64,000 nucleotides of DNA from Gaiellasilicea sp963761905 (GTDB lineage Bacteria > Actinomycetota > Thermoleophilia > Gaiellales > Gaiellaceae): positions 62,001 through 126,000 of the forward strand of contig CAVXIQ010000007.1 of assembly GCA_963761905.1 (NCBI GenBank), written 5' to 3'. This document shows positions 26,972-36,898 of the stretch, in pieces. The position numbers were made by a program, and so were the translations under genes. The notes under the pieces are model-generated. The model had not been told where the DNA came from, ran no database searches, and was given only the letters and a program-made list of their open reading frames with translations. Positions within the stretch are counted from its first letter, which is position 1; each line of letters begins with the position of its first letter.

Positions 26972-28930
26972 ATGTGCGGCATCGGCGCTGTGATGAGCAT
27001 CGAGCTCGAGCGAGTTCCCCATCTCGGGCCGGCGCTCGAGGGACTCGACGAGTTGCTCGCGCACCGCGGCCCGGACGGCCACGCAAGCTGGCGGCACGAG
27101 CGAGGCCACGTCGGCTTTGCACACCGGCGGCTGTCGATCATCGGCCTCGAGCGCGGCGACCAGCCGATGCGCGACGCGCACGGCAACTGGATCACCTACA
27201 ACGGCGAGATCTACAACTACCTCGAGCTGCGGAAGGAGCTCGGGGAGGCGAGCTTCCAGACCGACTCCGACACCGAGGTGATCCTCCGCGCGTACGCCCG
27301 GTGGGGGCCCGACTGCCTAAATCGGCTGCGGGGGATGTTCGCGTTCGCGCTCTGGGACGAGCGCGAGCAGTCGCTCTTCGTCGCGCGCGACCGCTTCGGG
27401 ATCAAGCCGCTCTACTACGCGGTCGTCGACGGAGTCTTCTACTGCGCCTCCGAGGCGAAGGCCCTGATCCCGTTCCTGCCGGGGATCGAGACCGACCCCG
27501 ACGCGCTCAAGGACTATCTCGCGTTCCAGTTCACGCTCGGCGGCAAAACGATGTTCCGCGGCGTGCACGAGCTCCTGCCGGCTCACACGCTGACGATCCG
27601 AAACGGCTCGATCTCGGTCCGCCGCTACTGGGAGGTGATCTACGAGCCCGACCAGGATCACACGGAGCGCTACCTCGTCGAGCGGCTCCGCGAGATCCTG
27701 ACCGAGTCGATCCGCTTCCACCTCCGTGCCGACGTCGACGTCGGCGGCTATCTCAGCGGCGGCCTCGACTCGAGCATCGTCTGCGCGGCGGCGGCTCGCC
27801 AGGGCTCGGGCGGCTTCCACGCGTTCACCGGCCGGTTCGACGACGGCGAGGCCTACGACGAGTCCCGTTACGCGAGGGCGCTCGCCGAGGCGGAGGGGAT
27901 CGACCTGCACCAGGTCGACGTCACCCCGGACGCTTTCGTCGCGCACATCCGCGACGTGATCTACGCGCTCGACTTCCCGGTCGCGGGGCCTGGGGCGTTT
28001 CCGCAGTACGTCGTCTCCGAGCTCGCCTCGAAGCACGTCAAGGTCGTGCTCGGCGGCCAGGGTGGGGACGAGGTCTTCGGCGGCTATGCGCGCTATCTGC
28101 TCGCATACTTCGAGCAGTGCATCAACGCCGCGATCGAGGGGACGATGGACCGCGCCGAGTTCGTCGTCACCTACGCGTCGATCATCCCGAACCTCGGCAC
28201 GCTTCGGGAGTACAAGCCCCTGATGCAGACGTTCTGGAAGGAGGGCCTGTTCGGCGACCTCGACGAGCGCTACTTCCGCCTGATCAACCGCGCTCCCGCG
28301 CTCGCGGGGATCGTCGACTGGGAGACGCTCGGCGACTACTCGTCGCTCGACACCTTCCTCGAGATCTTCCGCGCGCCGAACGTCGGTCCGAGCTCGTACT
28401 TCGACCGGATGACCCACTTCGACTCGAAGACGCTCCTGCCCGCTCTGCTCCAGGTCGAGGACAGGGTCAGCATGGCGCACGGGCTCGAGTCGCGGACGCC
28501 GTTCGTCGACCACGAGGTGATCGAGTTCGCGGCGACGCTCCCGGCGATCGTCAAGTTCAAGAGCGGCGAGCTGAAGCACGCGCTGAAGCTCGCGATGGGC
28601 GATCTGCTCCCTCGGACAATCATTGAGCGAAAGGACAAGATGGGCTTCCCCGTGCCCCTTGTCGACTGGCTGAAGGGGCCGGTGAGCGAGTTCTTCCACG
28701 ATGTCACCGCCTCGGGACACCGGCGCGGTTACCTCCATCCGCACGCCGATCTCGGCAGGTTGCTCGAGAGCGAGCCGGGCTTCGGCCGCAACGTCTGGGC
28801 CCTGCTCTCGCTCGAGCTCTGGCATCAGAGCTTCCACGACTCGAGCCACCGTTGGGACGAGCTCAGGCGCCGCGTGATGACCGCCGCGCCGGACGAGCCG
28901 GCCGACGAGCTCGCAGTCGCGAGCGCCTGA
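26972..28930 (+). CDS. asnB: asparagine synthetase (glutamine-hydrolysing)
   Basis: A 652-residue two-domain enzyme. The N-terminal glutaminase has the catalytic Cys2 (MCGIGAV), HRGPDG and a YNGEIYN motif; the synthetase has VGGYLSGGLDSS (PP-loop, about 255) and GGQGGDEVFGGY. Unlike the cyclase at 7981 it is complete and should be active. Length matches the long AsnB subgroup often found in polysaccharide loci, where it may amidate a sugar acid or an amino acid rather than supply asparagine. A -10-like TAAGAT just before the ATG suggests a nearly leaderless message. Divergent from the preceding gene by 57 bases. Confidence 0.94.
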   Translation: MCGIGAVMSIELERVPHLGPALEGLDELLAHRGPDGHASWRHERGHVGFAHRRLSIIGLERGDQPMRDAHGNWITYNGEIYNYLELRKELGEASFQTDSDTEVILRAYARWGPDCLNRLRGMFAFALWDEREQSLFVARDRFGIKPLYYAVVDGVFYCASEAKALIPFLPGIETDPDALKDYLAFQFTLGGKTMFRGVHELLPAHTLTIRNGSISVRRYWEVIYEPDQDHTERYLVERLREILTESIRFHLRADVDVGGYLSGGLDSSIVCAAAARQGSGGFHAFTGRFDDGEAYDESRYARALAEAEGIDLHQVDVTPDAFVAHIRDVIYALDFPVAGPGAFPQYVVSELASKHVKVVLGGQGGDEVFGGYARYLLAYFEQCINAAIEGTMDRAEFVVTYASIIPNLGTLREYKPLMQTFWKEGLFGDLDERYFRLINRAPALAGIVDWETLGDYSSLDTFLEIFRAPNVGPSSYFDRMTHFDSKTLLPALLQVEDRVSMAHGLESRTPFVDHEVIEFAATLPAIVKFKSGELKHALKLAMGDLLPRTIIERKDKMGFPVPLVDWLKGPVSEFFHDVTASGHRRGYLHPHADLGRLLESEPGFGRNVWALLSLELWHQSFHDSSHRWDELRRRVMTAAPDEPADELAVASA

Positions 28931-28936
28931 TCGACG

Positions 28937-30127
28937 TCAGCTCGCGAGGAGCCGCTCGACCAGGTCGACGTAGCGCCGCTCGTTCTTCGCCCAGGTGTAC
29001 TCGGCATACCGCGTGCGGGCGGCCTCGGCACGGGCGGCGGCGGCGTCGGGATCCTCGGCCACGATCCGAAGAGCGCGGGCGAGCGCCGTGGAGTCACCGG
29101 CGCGGAAGTAGAGCACCTCGTCCGAGGAGAAATACGACCGGATCGTCGGAAGGTCGGCGCAGACGACCGGGATGCCCAGGGCGACGTACTCGAAGAGCTT
29201 CGTCGAGAGCGCAAAGCGGTTCAGGCGGGTCGGCAGGTTCGGGACGACGCCGGCGGCCGCGCCGCGGATCGACCGGAGCACCTCCCGCTGCGGGAGGATC
29301 CGCCGGCTGGTGAGGCGGTCGGCGATCCCGAGCTCGCGCGCCCGCTCGAGCACGCCGTCGAGCGCGTCGCCCTCGCCGTAGATCTCGAGCCTGAGGTTCG
29401 GAATCGAGCCGACGACGTGCGCGCCCGCGCCGACGAGGAGACCGACGCCGTAGTGCGGCGTGACGGTGCCGTGGTAGACGACCCTGAACTCCTCTGTCTT
29501 CTCGACTCCGTCGAGCGAGGGGAGCACGCGGTCGTCCAGCGTGTTCAGAACGACCGTCACGTCCTCCGGGCGTGCGCCCCGCACGATCAGCTCCTGCCGA
29601 TAGGGCTCGTGCACCGTCAACACCGCGTCGACGTTTCGAACCGCAAACCGCTCGAGCGTGCGGAGCAGCCGGTCGCCGACGCCGACGCCACGCCGGCCCT
29701 CGAAGCGCATCTCGAACATGTCGCTGGCGAGATCGTGCACGTCGAGGATCACACGCGATCCGAGCAGGCGCGGGACGATTGCAGCCGCCAGGAGGAAGTC
29801 GGGCGGGTTGTGCACCTGGACGATCCCGTACCGCCGACGCAAGGTGAGCTGGAGCGCCTTCAGGCCCGCAAGGAAGGTGAAGCCGAGGTACTCGCGCAGG
29901 ACCTGGAAGACGCCGGAGCCGTGCTCGTGGGAAACAGGCAGGCGAAAGACGCGCGCCCCCTCCGCCTCCTCGAAGGCAGGCTCGCCGGGCCGGCGCAGGG
30001 CGAGCACGTCCACGTCGAAGCCGGCCGCGACCGCCGCGCGCACCTCCGCGGCGACTCGCACCTCCATCGGGAAGCCGCCGTGGAGGAGCATGCAGATCGA
30101 GCGTTGCGCTCGTCCGTTGCTGCTCAT
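28937..30127 (-). CDS. GT4 family glycosyltransferase
   Basis: A 396-residue GT-B enzyme. N-terminal acceptor domain with LLHGGFPMEVRV and VQVHNPPDFLLAAAI; C-terminal donor domain with VVYHGTVTPHYGV, LRLEIYGEGDALD and the EX7E region around NRFALSTKLFEYVALGIPVV. ATG 30127 follows a 40-base gap after the upstream gene, the only spacing of that size in this minus-strand run. It is convergent with asnB, six bases apart. Confidence 0.9.
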   Translation of the reverse strand: MSSNGRAQRSICMLLHGGFPMEVRVAAEVRAAVAAGFDVDVLALRRPGEPAFEEAEGARVFRLPVSHEHGSGVFQVLREYLGFTFLAGLKALQLTLRRRYGIVQVHNPPDFLLAAAIVPRLLGSRVILDVHDLASDMFEMRFEGRRGVGVGDRLLRTLERFAVRNVDAVLTVHEPYRQELIVRGARPEDVTVVLNTLDDRVLPSLDGVEKTEEFRVVYHGTVTPHYGVGLLVGAGAHVVGSIPNLRLEIYGEGDALDGVLERARELGIADRLTSRRILPQREVLRSIRGAAAGVVPNLPTRLNRFALSTKLFEYVALGIPVVCADLPTIRSYFSSDEVLYFRAGDSTALARALRIVAEDPDAAAARAEAARTRYAEYTWAKNERRYVDLVERLLAS

Positions 30128-30167
30128 GCGGGCTGCCTCGTGCTGGCTGGGGGGCTCATGCGGATGC

Positions 30168-31328
30168 TCATCGTGCCGATTCGTCGCAGGATCGGTCGAG
30201 GACGTGTGCCGTCGCGAGAACGGCGGGGCCGAGGGTCCACCTCAACGAGAGGAGTTCTTCGGGCCGGGGGTCGAGATGCCTGCTCACGCTCTTCCTCCAG
30301 ATCCGATGGGCGCGATCGACGCCACCCGAGCCCCCGCAGAGGGCCAGTGTCTGGACGCATTGGGCGACCGTCTGCGCGTCGGTGGTCGGCGCGCCGTCGG
30401 CGTACTCACGGGGGATATCGGTCGGCGTGATCAGGTGCGACTCGAAATAGGCGAGGCCTTTCGCGAGCGCCTCCTCGGTGCCGGCGACGGCATCCGCGCC
30501 CGCGAGAGCGCGGTAGCCCGCGAGGCCCTCGAGCGTGAATCCGGTGTGGAACCCGTCCACGAACTCGCCCCCGCCGTCGACGCTGTAGGGCCAGCTCCCG
30601 TCGGGACGCTGCGCGCCCACCGCAGTGGCCGCGGCCTCGTGCGCGAACGGTTTCGAGTCCTCGTCGGCGTTCGCCCAGCCGAGCCGGGCGAAGAGGCTCG
30701 CGGCGGACGCTTGGACGTTGACGATGGGGGCTGTTCCACCCGGTGCGTAGCGAAACCAGAGTGATCCTCCGAACGAGAAGCGGCCGAGATCCTCGATCAG
30801 GAACCGTCGGGCTGCCGTGACGAGCTCCGGAATCTCGCCGCTCCCACCGCTCGCTCCCGCCGCGTCCAGGAGCGCCTGGCAGACGTTCATGGTCGTGTAG
30901 ACGTTCGGCGCGCCCATGGCGATGGGGCCGAACCGCGACACGTACGGGAACGAGAGCCCCCAGCCGCAGCCGGCGGGCGTCGGCGTCCGGAGGTCCGACA
31001 GCATCCGCACCAGTGGCTCGGCCCGGCGCCGGAGATCCGGTGCTTCGCTCCGGGCGAGGATCACCGCCGCTCGCAGGAAGTCCGCCAGCGCCTTCGCCTC
31101 GCGGTGTCGCGGCACGCGCAGGAGTCGCCGGGCTCGCACGCCGGTTCGGCGGCCGACCTGGATCCAGACGCGTGCCGGAAGGGCGAAGGAAGCAATGGGG
31201 CGCGCGTAGGGCGAGAGGAGCAGGTCGAACGGGTCGTGGCTCTCCCAGTCGAGCGACTCGGCGCGCTCGAAGCCACGGTCGATGGCGGCGACCAGCTCGC
31301 GCTCGGCGCTGACGTCGCCTTGGCTCAT
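30168..31328 (-). CDS. alpha/alpha-toroid protein in a glycosyltransferase operon
   Basis: A 386-residue, all-helical, soluble protein of unknown function. Repeated helix pairs and the segments DGSWPYSVDGGGEFVDG, HTGFTLEGLAGY and TTDAQTVAQCVQTLAL suggest an (alpha/alpha)6 barrel of the terpene-cyclase, lyase or epimerase type. No DXDD or DDXXD cyclase motif is seen. Its ATG overlaps the stop of the upstream glycosyltransferase. A glycan lyase, hydrolase or epimerase role is conceivable but unproven. Confidence 0.65.
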   Translation of the reverse strand: MSQGDVSAERELVAAIDRGFERAESLDWESHDPFDLLLSPYARPIASFALPARVWIQVGRRTGVRARRLLRVPRHREAKALADFLRAAVILARSEAPDLRRRAEPLVRMLSDLRTPTPAGCGWGLSFPYVSRFGPIAMGAPNVYTTMNVCQALLDAAGASGGSGEIPELVTAARRFLIEDLGRFSFGGSLWFRYAPGGTAPIVNVQASAASLFARLGWANADEDSKPFAHEAAATAVGAQRPDGSWPYSVDGGGEFVDGFHTGFTLEGLAGYRALAGADAVAGTEEALAKGLAYFESHLITPTDIPREYADGAPTTDAQTVAQCVQTLALCGGSGGVDRAHRIWRKSVSRHLDPRPEELLSLRWTLGPAVLATAHVLDRSCDESAR

Positions 31329-32426
31329 CGCTCCGCCACCGCGCGAAAGATCGCGAGATAGCGGTCGGCGACCCGCTCGGGAGCGAACTCGCCGACCTTC
31401 TCCCTATTCGCGCGAGACATCGCGAGCGCCAGCTCCTCGTCGGCGAGCAGCCGCTCGATCGCCCGAGCGACGGCGCTCGCATCGCGCGGGGGCACGAGCA
31501 GCGCGTGCCGGCCGTCCTCGAGCAAGTCGGCGATCCCGCGTGTCGGCGTCGTGACGATCGGCAACCCGGCCGCCATCGCCTCGCTGAGCACGGTCGGGAA
31601 GCCCTCGGGCCAGTAGGTGGGGAAGACGAAGATGTCCGAGCTCGCGTAGAGCTCGGTGAGCTCCTCGTGATCCAGCCGCCCGAGCACCGCGACCCGTCCG
31701 GCGAGCTCCGGCTCCGCCGACCGGGCTCTGATCTCGTCCGCCGCCGGGCCGCCGCCGACGATCGTCAGCCGGCAGGATCGGTTGGAGCGGAGCTCGCGCA
31801 GGGCGTCGATCGCGACGAGGGGGCCCTTCGCCGTCACGAGCCGGCCGACGAACAGCAGCCGAGCCGGTTCGTCCTCGCGTGGAACCGGTGCCATCATTGG
31901 CTGGGACGCCTGGCACGAACGGATTGACGACGACCTCGCAGCGAACCCGGGTCTCGGCCGAGGCGATCAGCTCGCGCTCCTCCGAGGAGAGCACGAGAGC
32001 CGCGCGGACGCGTCCGAGCAGCAGGCGCGTGCAGGCGGTGAAGACGCGGGCTCCCGGCCGTCCAAGTCGATGTGCGTCGCCACCGTGGAACTGGAGCACG
32101 GTCGGCGGTCGCCGACCAGTCAGCAGAAGCAGCAGGAGCAGGTCGGTCGCGACCGACCTCGGCTCGAGCGAGGTCTGCACGTAGAGGACGTCGGCCCGTC
32201 GCGACGAGAGTGACGAACGGATCCCGGCAGCCTGACGGAGCCGGTCGCGCAGGTTTGCCAGCCCACCGCTCTGCGTGCCGCCCCAGTCCTCGGTCGCGAC
32301 CTCCGCGCCAGTTGCGCGGAACGCCTCCGCCAGCAGCTGCGTGATCCGTGGAACCGGACCTGACGAAGCGGGGGGAGGCGAGAGCACGAGGATCCGGAGT
32401 GGATCGGGGCGAGCTCCGGCGGTCAT
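31325..32426 (-). CDS. GT4 family glycosyltransferase, one frame break
   Basis: GT-B enzyme of 366 residues after repair. The N-terminal domain (RILVLSPPPASSGPVPRI, VLYVQTSLEPRS, VLQFHGGDAHRLG) and C-terminal domain (ARLLFVGRLVTAKGP, DIFVFPTYWPEGFPTVLSEAMAAGLPIV with the EX7E motif) lie in different frames. They join near 31903 if one base is removed. ATG 32426 overlaps the preceding stop as ATGA, and its own stop overlaps the toroid gene in the same way. Confidence 0.87.
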
Positions 32427-33523
32427 CGCGCCCCGGCAGTCGCCACGGCCGCGAGCAGTGACGCATACGAGTCCGCCATCCGATCCGCCGTGAACCGGTC
32501 GAGATAGATCCGCCGGCCGTTCTCGCCGAGCTCGGCCCTGCGCGCCGGGTCGTCCGCCAGCGCGCGTAGAGCGCCCGCGAACGCCGTCGGGTCGCCGGCC
32601 GGAACGAGGACGGCCGTCTCGCCTGCGACCGCGGTGCCCGAGACGCCGCCGACGTTCGTCGCGACGACGGCGCGGCCGAGCGCCATCGCCTCGAGAATGC
32701 TCATCGGCATTGCCTCCACCTCGCTCGTCAGGCACAGGACGTCCGCGGCGCCGACAAGGTCGCCGACCTCCTCTCGATAGCCCAGCACCGACGTCGAGCC
32801 TGCGGCGTCGGCGAGGGAGCGGACGCGATCGAGCTCGGGGCCGCTGCCGACGACGACGCCCCGGACACGACGATCGCCCGTGTGCGCTTCCGCTACCGCC
32901 GCCACGAAGAGATCGGCGCGCTTCTCGGGGCGGAGCGTCGCGACGAGTACCGCCAGCAGATCGTCGTCGCCGACCCCGAGCTCGGTGCGGACGTCGGCCC
33001 TCGTCCGGGCGACCGGCGGGGTGTCGATCCCGTTCGGGATCACGCGGATCCGCTCCGGCGGATAGTGGAAGTCGCGCAGGACCGGCACTTGCGCTTCGCT
33101 GACGGCGACGACCGCAGCCACTCTCGGCGCGATCGCGCGATAGGCGAGGCCGTGGTGCGACCGTTGCGCGAAGCCAGGCCCCGCATGCTCGACGGTCACG
33201 TGCGGGATGCGAGCCGTGGCCGCGACGAGCCGTCCCAGCACGTGAGCGTCGATGCTCTGCGTGACCACCAGATCGGGCCGAGCCCATCCGAGCCGGAGCG
33301 CCCCTATCACGCCCCGCATGTCGAACCGGCTCTGCATCGCAAGCGCGCGCATGTCGAAGCCGTCCTCCACGAGGCGGTCGAAGAAGTGACCCTCGTGTCT
33401 GAGCGTGACGACCGTGGCGGCGAAGCCGCGATCGCGCAGGAGCGGAAGCAAGGTTGCCCATTGCCGCTCGGCCCCTCCGACGGTCAGGGTCGGGGCCATG
33501 AAGAGCGCTCGAACCTCGTTCAC
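32423..33523 (-). CDS. GT4 family glycosyltransferase
   Basis: A 366-residue GT-B enzyme with TLTVGGAERQWATLLP (the glycine-rich GGAE acceptor-side motif), IRVIPNGIDTPPV at the domain linker, LVATLRPEKRADLFV and the donor site AADVLCLTSEVEAMPMSILEAM with EX7E-type acidic residues. The GTG start overlaps the previous stop; four-base coupling on both sides. Confidence 0.92.
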   Translation of the reverse strand: MNEVRALFMAPTLTVGGAERQWATLLPLLRDRGFAATVVTLRHEGHFFDRLVEDGFDMRALAMQSRFDMRGVIGALRLGWARPDLVVTQSIDAHVLGRLVAATARIPHVTVEHAGPGFAQRSHHGLAYRAIAPRVAAVVAVSEAQVPVLRDFHYPPERIRVIPNGIDTPPVARTRADVRTELGVGDDDLLAVLVATLRPEKRADLFVAAVAEAHTGDRRVRGVVVGSGPELDRVRSLADAAGSTSVLGYREEVGDLVGAADVLCLTSEVEAMPMSILEAMALGRAVVATNVGGVSGTAVAGETAVLVPAGDPTAFAGALRALADDPARRAELGENGRRIYLDRFTADRMADSYASLLAAVATAGAR

Positions 33524-34614
33524 GACGCGAGCAGCTCCTCGTAGAGCCCGAGGTGCGCGAGCGCGACGGCGTCGGCCCGGAACGCCTCTGCTCGCCGCCT
33601 GCCTTCGGCGACGAGCGGCCGGACGTCCGTGGTGCCGGCCAAGACCTCGACCAGCCCCTGCGCGAGTGCCTCAGGGGACTCGGGCGGGACGAGCAGGGCC
33701 GCGCCGGGTCCGAGCGACGCGACGCCGCCGACCTCGGCGGCGACAACTGGAGTGCCGGCGGCCCAGGCCTCGGCCAGGGTCACCGGCGCGATCTCGAAGC
33801 GGGAGGGGAGAGCGACGACGCTCGCGCGCGCCATCGCCCGGCTGACCTGACCCGTGTCGGCACGGCCGACGACCTCGATCCGCTCCGACGACGAGCCGAA
33901 TCCGTCAACCCCCGAAGCGCCGTCCCAGCCGAGCACCTCGAGGGTCGCGTCGGGGATCGCCTCTGCGACGAGCGGCCACGCCGCGGCGAGGATGTCCCAG
34001 CCCTTCACATGCCGAGCGCCGCCGCAGTAGAGGACGCGCGGCGCGGCGGCGGCGCGCTCGACGCGAAAGAAGCTCTCGTCGACGATGTTCGGGATGTGGA
34101 CGAAGCGTGCGACCTGGACCGGCACGTTCAGCCTCCAGTCCGGATGAACGCCGACGACCGCCGTCGCGCGCGTGACCGCCGTGGTGGCGAGGCTCTTCAC
34201 GAGCCGCCTTCGGACGGACGTGCGAACCCCGTTGGAATGCGCGAGCACGTCCTGCAGCACGTTGCCGTGGGCGGTCACGAGCTTCGGGATCGGACGCGAG
34301 TCGTCTGTCGCGGCGAGTGCGCAGGCGAGCAGCGAATGACCGTGGATCACGTCCGTGTCGAGATCCCGCAGAACGCGCTTCACGCCCGATCTCCAGCGTC
34401 GCAGCCCCGTTGCGAGGTTCATCCGGTTGCCCTCGTGGACGATGACGACCCGAACGTCGCCGTCGTCGTAGGCATCGGGAACGCCGGGAGCGACCACAGT
34501 CACGTCGACGTCCCGCGCCGCCAGTGCCGCCGCAATGCGGGTCACAGCCACCTCGACGCCTCCCGCGGGATCGTCACCCCGGTCGGGATAGGGCCCCACG
34601 ATGACGAGCCGCAT
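33520..34614 (-). CDS. GT4 family glycosyltransferase
   Basis: A 364-residue GT-B enzyme. Visible are GPYPDRGDDPAGGVEVAV near the N-terminus, DVIHGHSLLACALA, HIPNIVDESFF in the linker, VLYCGGARHVKGWDIL and the donor motif VVALPSRFEIAPVTLAEAWAAG with spaced Glu residues. The ATG overlaps the ligase stop (TAATG). Second gene of the operon running from 35999 to 30168. Confidence 0.92.
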   Translation of the reverse strand: MRLVIVGPYPDRGDDPAGGVEVAVTRIAAALAARDVDVTVVAPGVPDAYDDGDVRVVIVHEGNRMNLATGLRRWRSGVKRVLRDLDTDVIHGHSLLACALAATDDSRPIPKLVTAHGNVLQDVLAHSNGVRTSVRRRLVKSLATTAVTRATAVVGVHPDWRLNVPVQVARFVHIPNIVDESFFRVERAAAAPRVLYCGGARHVKGWDILAAAWPLVAEAIPDATLEVLGWDGASGVDGFGSSSERIEVVGRADTGQVSRAMARASVVALPSRFEIAPVTLAEAWAAGTPVVAAEVGGVASLGPGAALLVPPESPEALAQGLVEVLAGTTDVRPLVAEGRRRAEAFRADAVALAHLGLYEELLAS

Positions 34615-35999
34615 TAGCTCTCCTCGGCCAGCATCACGCGCCGACCCAGGCCCGCGAACATCCAGATGAGGGCCGGAACGAACGAGAAGAAGCGCATGTC
34701 GATCGCGGTTGCGTTGAGGAGATAGACCCCGAAGACCCCGACGATGCCGACCATGAACCAGCGGTAGCGCGTCGTACGCTTCGCGAAGCGCGCGATCTGG
34801 AAGTAGATCAGCGCCAGCGGCAGAACCGCGAGCGCGAGCCCGGCCAGGCCGAGCTCGACCAGGATGGTCAGGAAGGTGTTGTGGCTCGTGCTCTCCCGTC
34901 CGAACTCGATCGGGAGACGGCCGGGGCTCAGGTTGGCGGCGTTCTTCACCTCGTCGAACGACGAATAGCCCCACCCGAAGAGCGGACGCTGCTCGGCGAG
35001 CTGCAGCGACCAGTCCTGGATGAGCACCCGGGCCTCGACGTTCGTCCGGTTCGAGAATCGATCCTGGTACGCGGCTGTCGTCGTGATCTTGCCCCAGTTC
35101 CCGGCGACGATCAGGGCGGCGCAGCCGACGACCCCGATCGTCACGAGCCGCGCCCTCATCCTGGTGAGCCCGATCAGGAGCCCGAAGACGAGCGCCCCGA
35201 GAATGGCGGCCCGGGTGTAGGTCAGGGCGACTGCGATCAGGGCGGGGGTGACCGCGATCGCCGCGAACCGGCGCGTCGTTCGGTCGACCGGCCAGACGAA
35301 GCAGGCGAACGAGAGGACGACGACCGCGCCGAGGAAGGTGCCGAGGACCGCCGGGTTCTGGAGTGGTCCGACCACGCGCCCCTCGAACGTCCAGCCGTTG
35401 TCGGACCACGGACTCCAACCGTTCGCCGCCTGGACGAGCGCGAACAGGCTGACGATCAGGCCGCTCGAGAGGAAGACCCGCACGATGCGCTCGGGCGCAA
35501 GCCGCCCGGGTCCGAACGCGCTGACGTAGTACATGACGATCCCGATTCCGACCGTGTAGTAGAGCGACCGGTAGGTCGACGCGTCGTGACCGATCCAGCT
35601 CGAGAGGCCGATCGCGATCGCTATGTAGGCGAACGAGACAGCCGGGAGCACGTCGTACCAGCGTCCCCGCTTGCCGTCGCCTCGCCGATGGAGGGTCCAG
35701 AGGAGAAGGATGAGTGGCGGGGCCTGGTAGACGGCGAGCTGGAGCGGCGTGACGATCGGCGCGCCGAACAGGGAGTCCTGGACGAACGGCGCAAAGAAGA
35801 CCCAGCCCAGGAAAACCCACTCGACCGGGAGCGAGAGGGCGATCACGAAGGCTGCCGCGGCGCCGAGGAGCGGGGTCAGCATCGCGGCTCTCGTGTCGCC
35901 CCCGGCGAGGCCGACTCCCGCGAAGAGACTGCCGCCGATTGCGAGCAGCCAGAGGCCGACATCCGGGAGGAACGGCAGCCGGCGACTGAGCGCGGTCAT
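34614..35999 (-). CDS. O-antigen ligase/polymerase-like membrane protein
   Basis: A 461-residue protein with about twelve helices and the family's large outer loop (about 320-390), containing RVLIQDWSLQLAEQRPLFGWGYSSF and, before the following helix, ESTSHNTFLTILVELGLAG: the H-N-x-x-L signature of Wzy/WaaL proteins. It should polymerise repeat units or ligate glycan to an acceptor. First gene of the minus operon; a TATACT -10-like box lies about seven bases before its ATG. Confidence 0.88.
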   Translation of the reverse strand: MTALSRRLPFLPDVGLWLLAIGGSLFAGVGLAGGDTRAAMLTPLLGAAAAFVIALSLPVEWVFLGWVFFAPFVQDSLFGAPIVTPLQLAVYQAPPLILLLWTLHRRGDGKRGRWYDVLPAVSFAYIAIAIGLSSWIGHDASTYRSLYYTVGIGIVMYYVSAFGPGRLAPERIVRVFLSSGLIVSLFALVQAANGWSPWSDNGWTFEGRVVGPLQNPAVLGTFLGAVVVLSFACFVWPVDRTTRRFAAIAVTPALIAVALTYTRAAILGALVFGLLIGLTRMRARLVTIGVVGCAALIVAGNWGKITTTAAYQDRFSNRTNVEARVLIQDWSLQLAEQRPLFGWGYSSFDEVKNAANLSPGRLPIEFGRESTSHNTFLTILVELGLAGLALAVLPLALIYFQIARFAKRTTRYRWFMVGIVGVFGVYLLNATAIDMRFFSFVPALIWMFAGLGRRVMLAEES

Positions 36000-36005
36000 G
36001 CTTCC

Positions 36006-36083
36006 GAGTATAGGTAGGGGCCTGAGCGTGTCATCCCCGGCGCACGGCGCTGACAGGCGGGTTGTGAGGTACAAATCTCGCGA
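36006..36083. promoter_or_regulatory. divergent leaderless-type promoters
   Basis: On the minus strand TATACT lies about seven bases before ATG 35999; on the plus strand TACAAAT lies about eight bases before ATG 36083. Transcripts would begin at or very near the start codons, and neither gene has a ribosome-binding site. Confidence 0.5.
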
Positions 36084-36808
36084 TGGAAGCCGTCTCGCCG
36101 GAGATCGCGATTCGACGCCTGAGCGCGGTCGTGGAGGGGGCGAGCTCTGGGCGGGCGGATCTGCGCGTGCTCGATGCGGGTTGTGGCTCCGACTCGAGCC
36201 GCGCGGGCTTTCCCGTCCCGGAGGCGTTCGAGGCCGGACATGTGACCGGTATCGACGTCGCACAGGAGGTCCTTGATCGGAACTCGCTGCTCGACGAGCG
36301 GATCGTCGCGAATCTCGAGACTGTTGAGCTTCCGATCGAGTCCTTCCATGTCGTCGTCTGCTGGGACGTGCTCGAGCACCTCTCGGAGCCGATGCACGCT
36401 GTCGACGCCCTGGCCCGGTCGGTGACCCCCGGCGGCATCCTCGTCGTGGGCGTCCCGAACCTCCTCTCGCTCAAGGGCCTGATCACGAAGGCGACGCCGT
36501 TCTGGTTCCACCGGCTCGTCTACGAGCGTGTCTTTGCCTCCGACACCGCTCCCTTCCGCACCTATCTGCGGCGGTCGCTCGTCCCGGCCCGGCTCCAGGA
36601 GCACATCGAGCGCCGCGGCTTCGACTCCGAGCTGGCCGTGATCTACGGAACGGACGATCCGGAGGCCCTGTTCGGCTCACGGCGAACGCTGGGACGGCTC
36701 TGGACGCTCGCGCTGCGCACGCTTCGGCTCCTCTCGCTCGGCCGGATGCGTCCCGAGGCGAGCGAAGCGGCAATGGTGTTCCGGCGTCACGTCACAGTCG
36801 AGGGCTAA
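36083..36808 (+). CDS. class I SAM-dependent methyltransferase
   Basis: A 241-residue methyltransferase: motif I VLDAGCGSDSS (about 30-40), GIDVAQEVLDRN, VVVCWDVLEHLSEPM and VTPGGILVVGVPN. The motif I loop GCGSDSS is less glycine-rich than usual. The C-terminal half (FWFHRLVYERVF, LRRSLVPARLQEHIERRGF) resembles methyltransferases of surface-glycan loci. Divergent from the polymerase operon and upstream of the sugar aminotransferase. Confidence 0.85.
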   Translation: MEAVSPEIAIRRLSAVVEGASSGRADLRVLDAGCGSDSSRAGFPVPEAFEAGHVTGIDVAQEVLDRNSLLDERIVANLETVELPIESFHVVVCWDVLEHLSEPMHAVDALARSVTPGGILVVGVPNLLSLKGLITKATPFWFHRLVYERVFASDTAPFRTYLRRSLVPARLQEHIERRGFDSELAVIYGTDDPEALFGSRRTLGRLWTLALRTLRLLSLGRMRPEASEAAMVFRRHVTVEG

Positions 36809-36898
36809 AGCCGGCGCCGGGTCGCTCCGATGCACGACGGTAAGCTGCGCGGCGGCCCTGAACCCGTAAGCAAACGACGAGACCCAGAAGGCAGGCGA

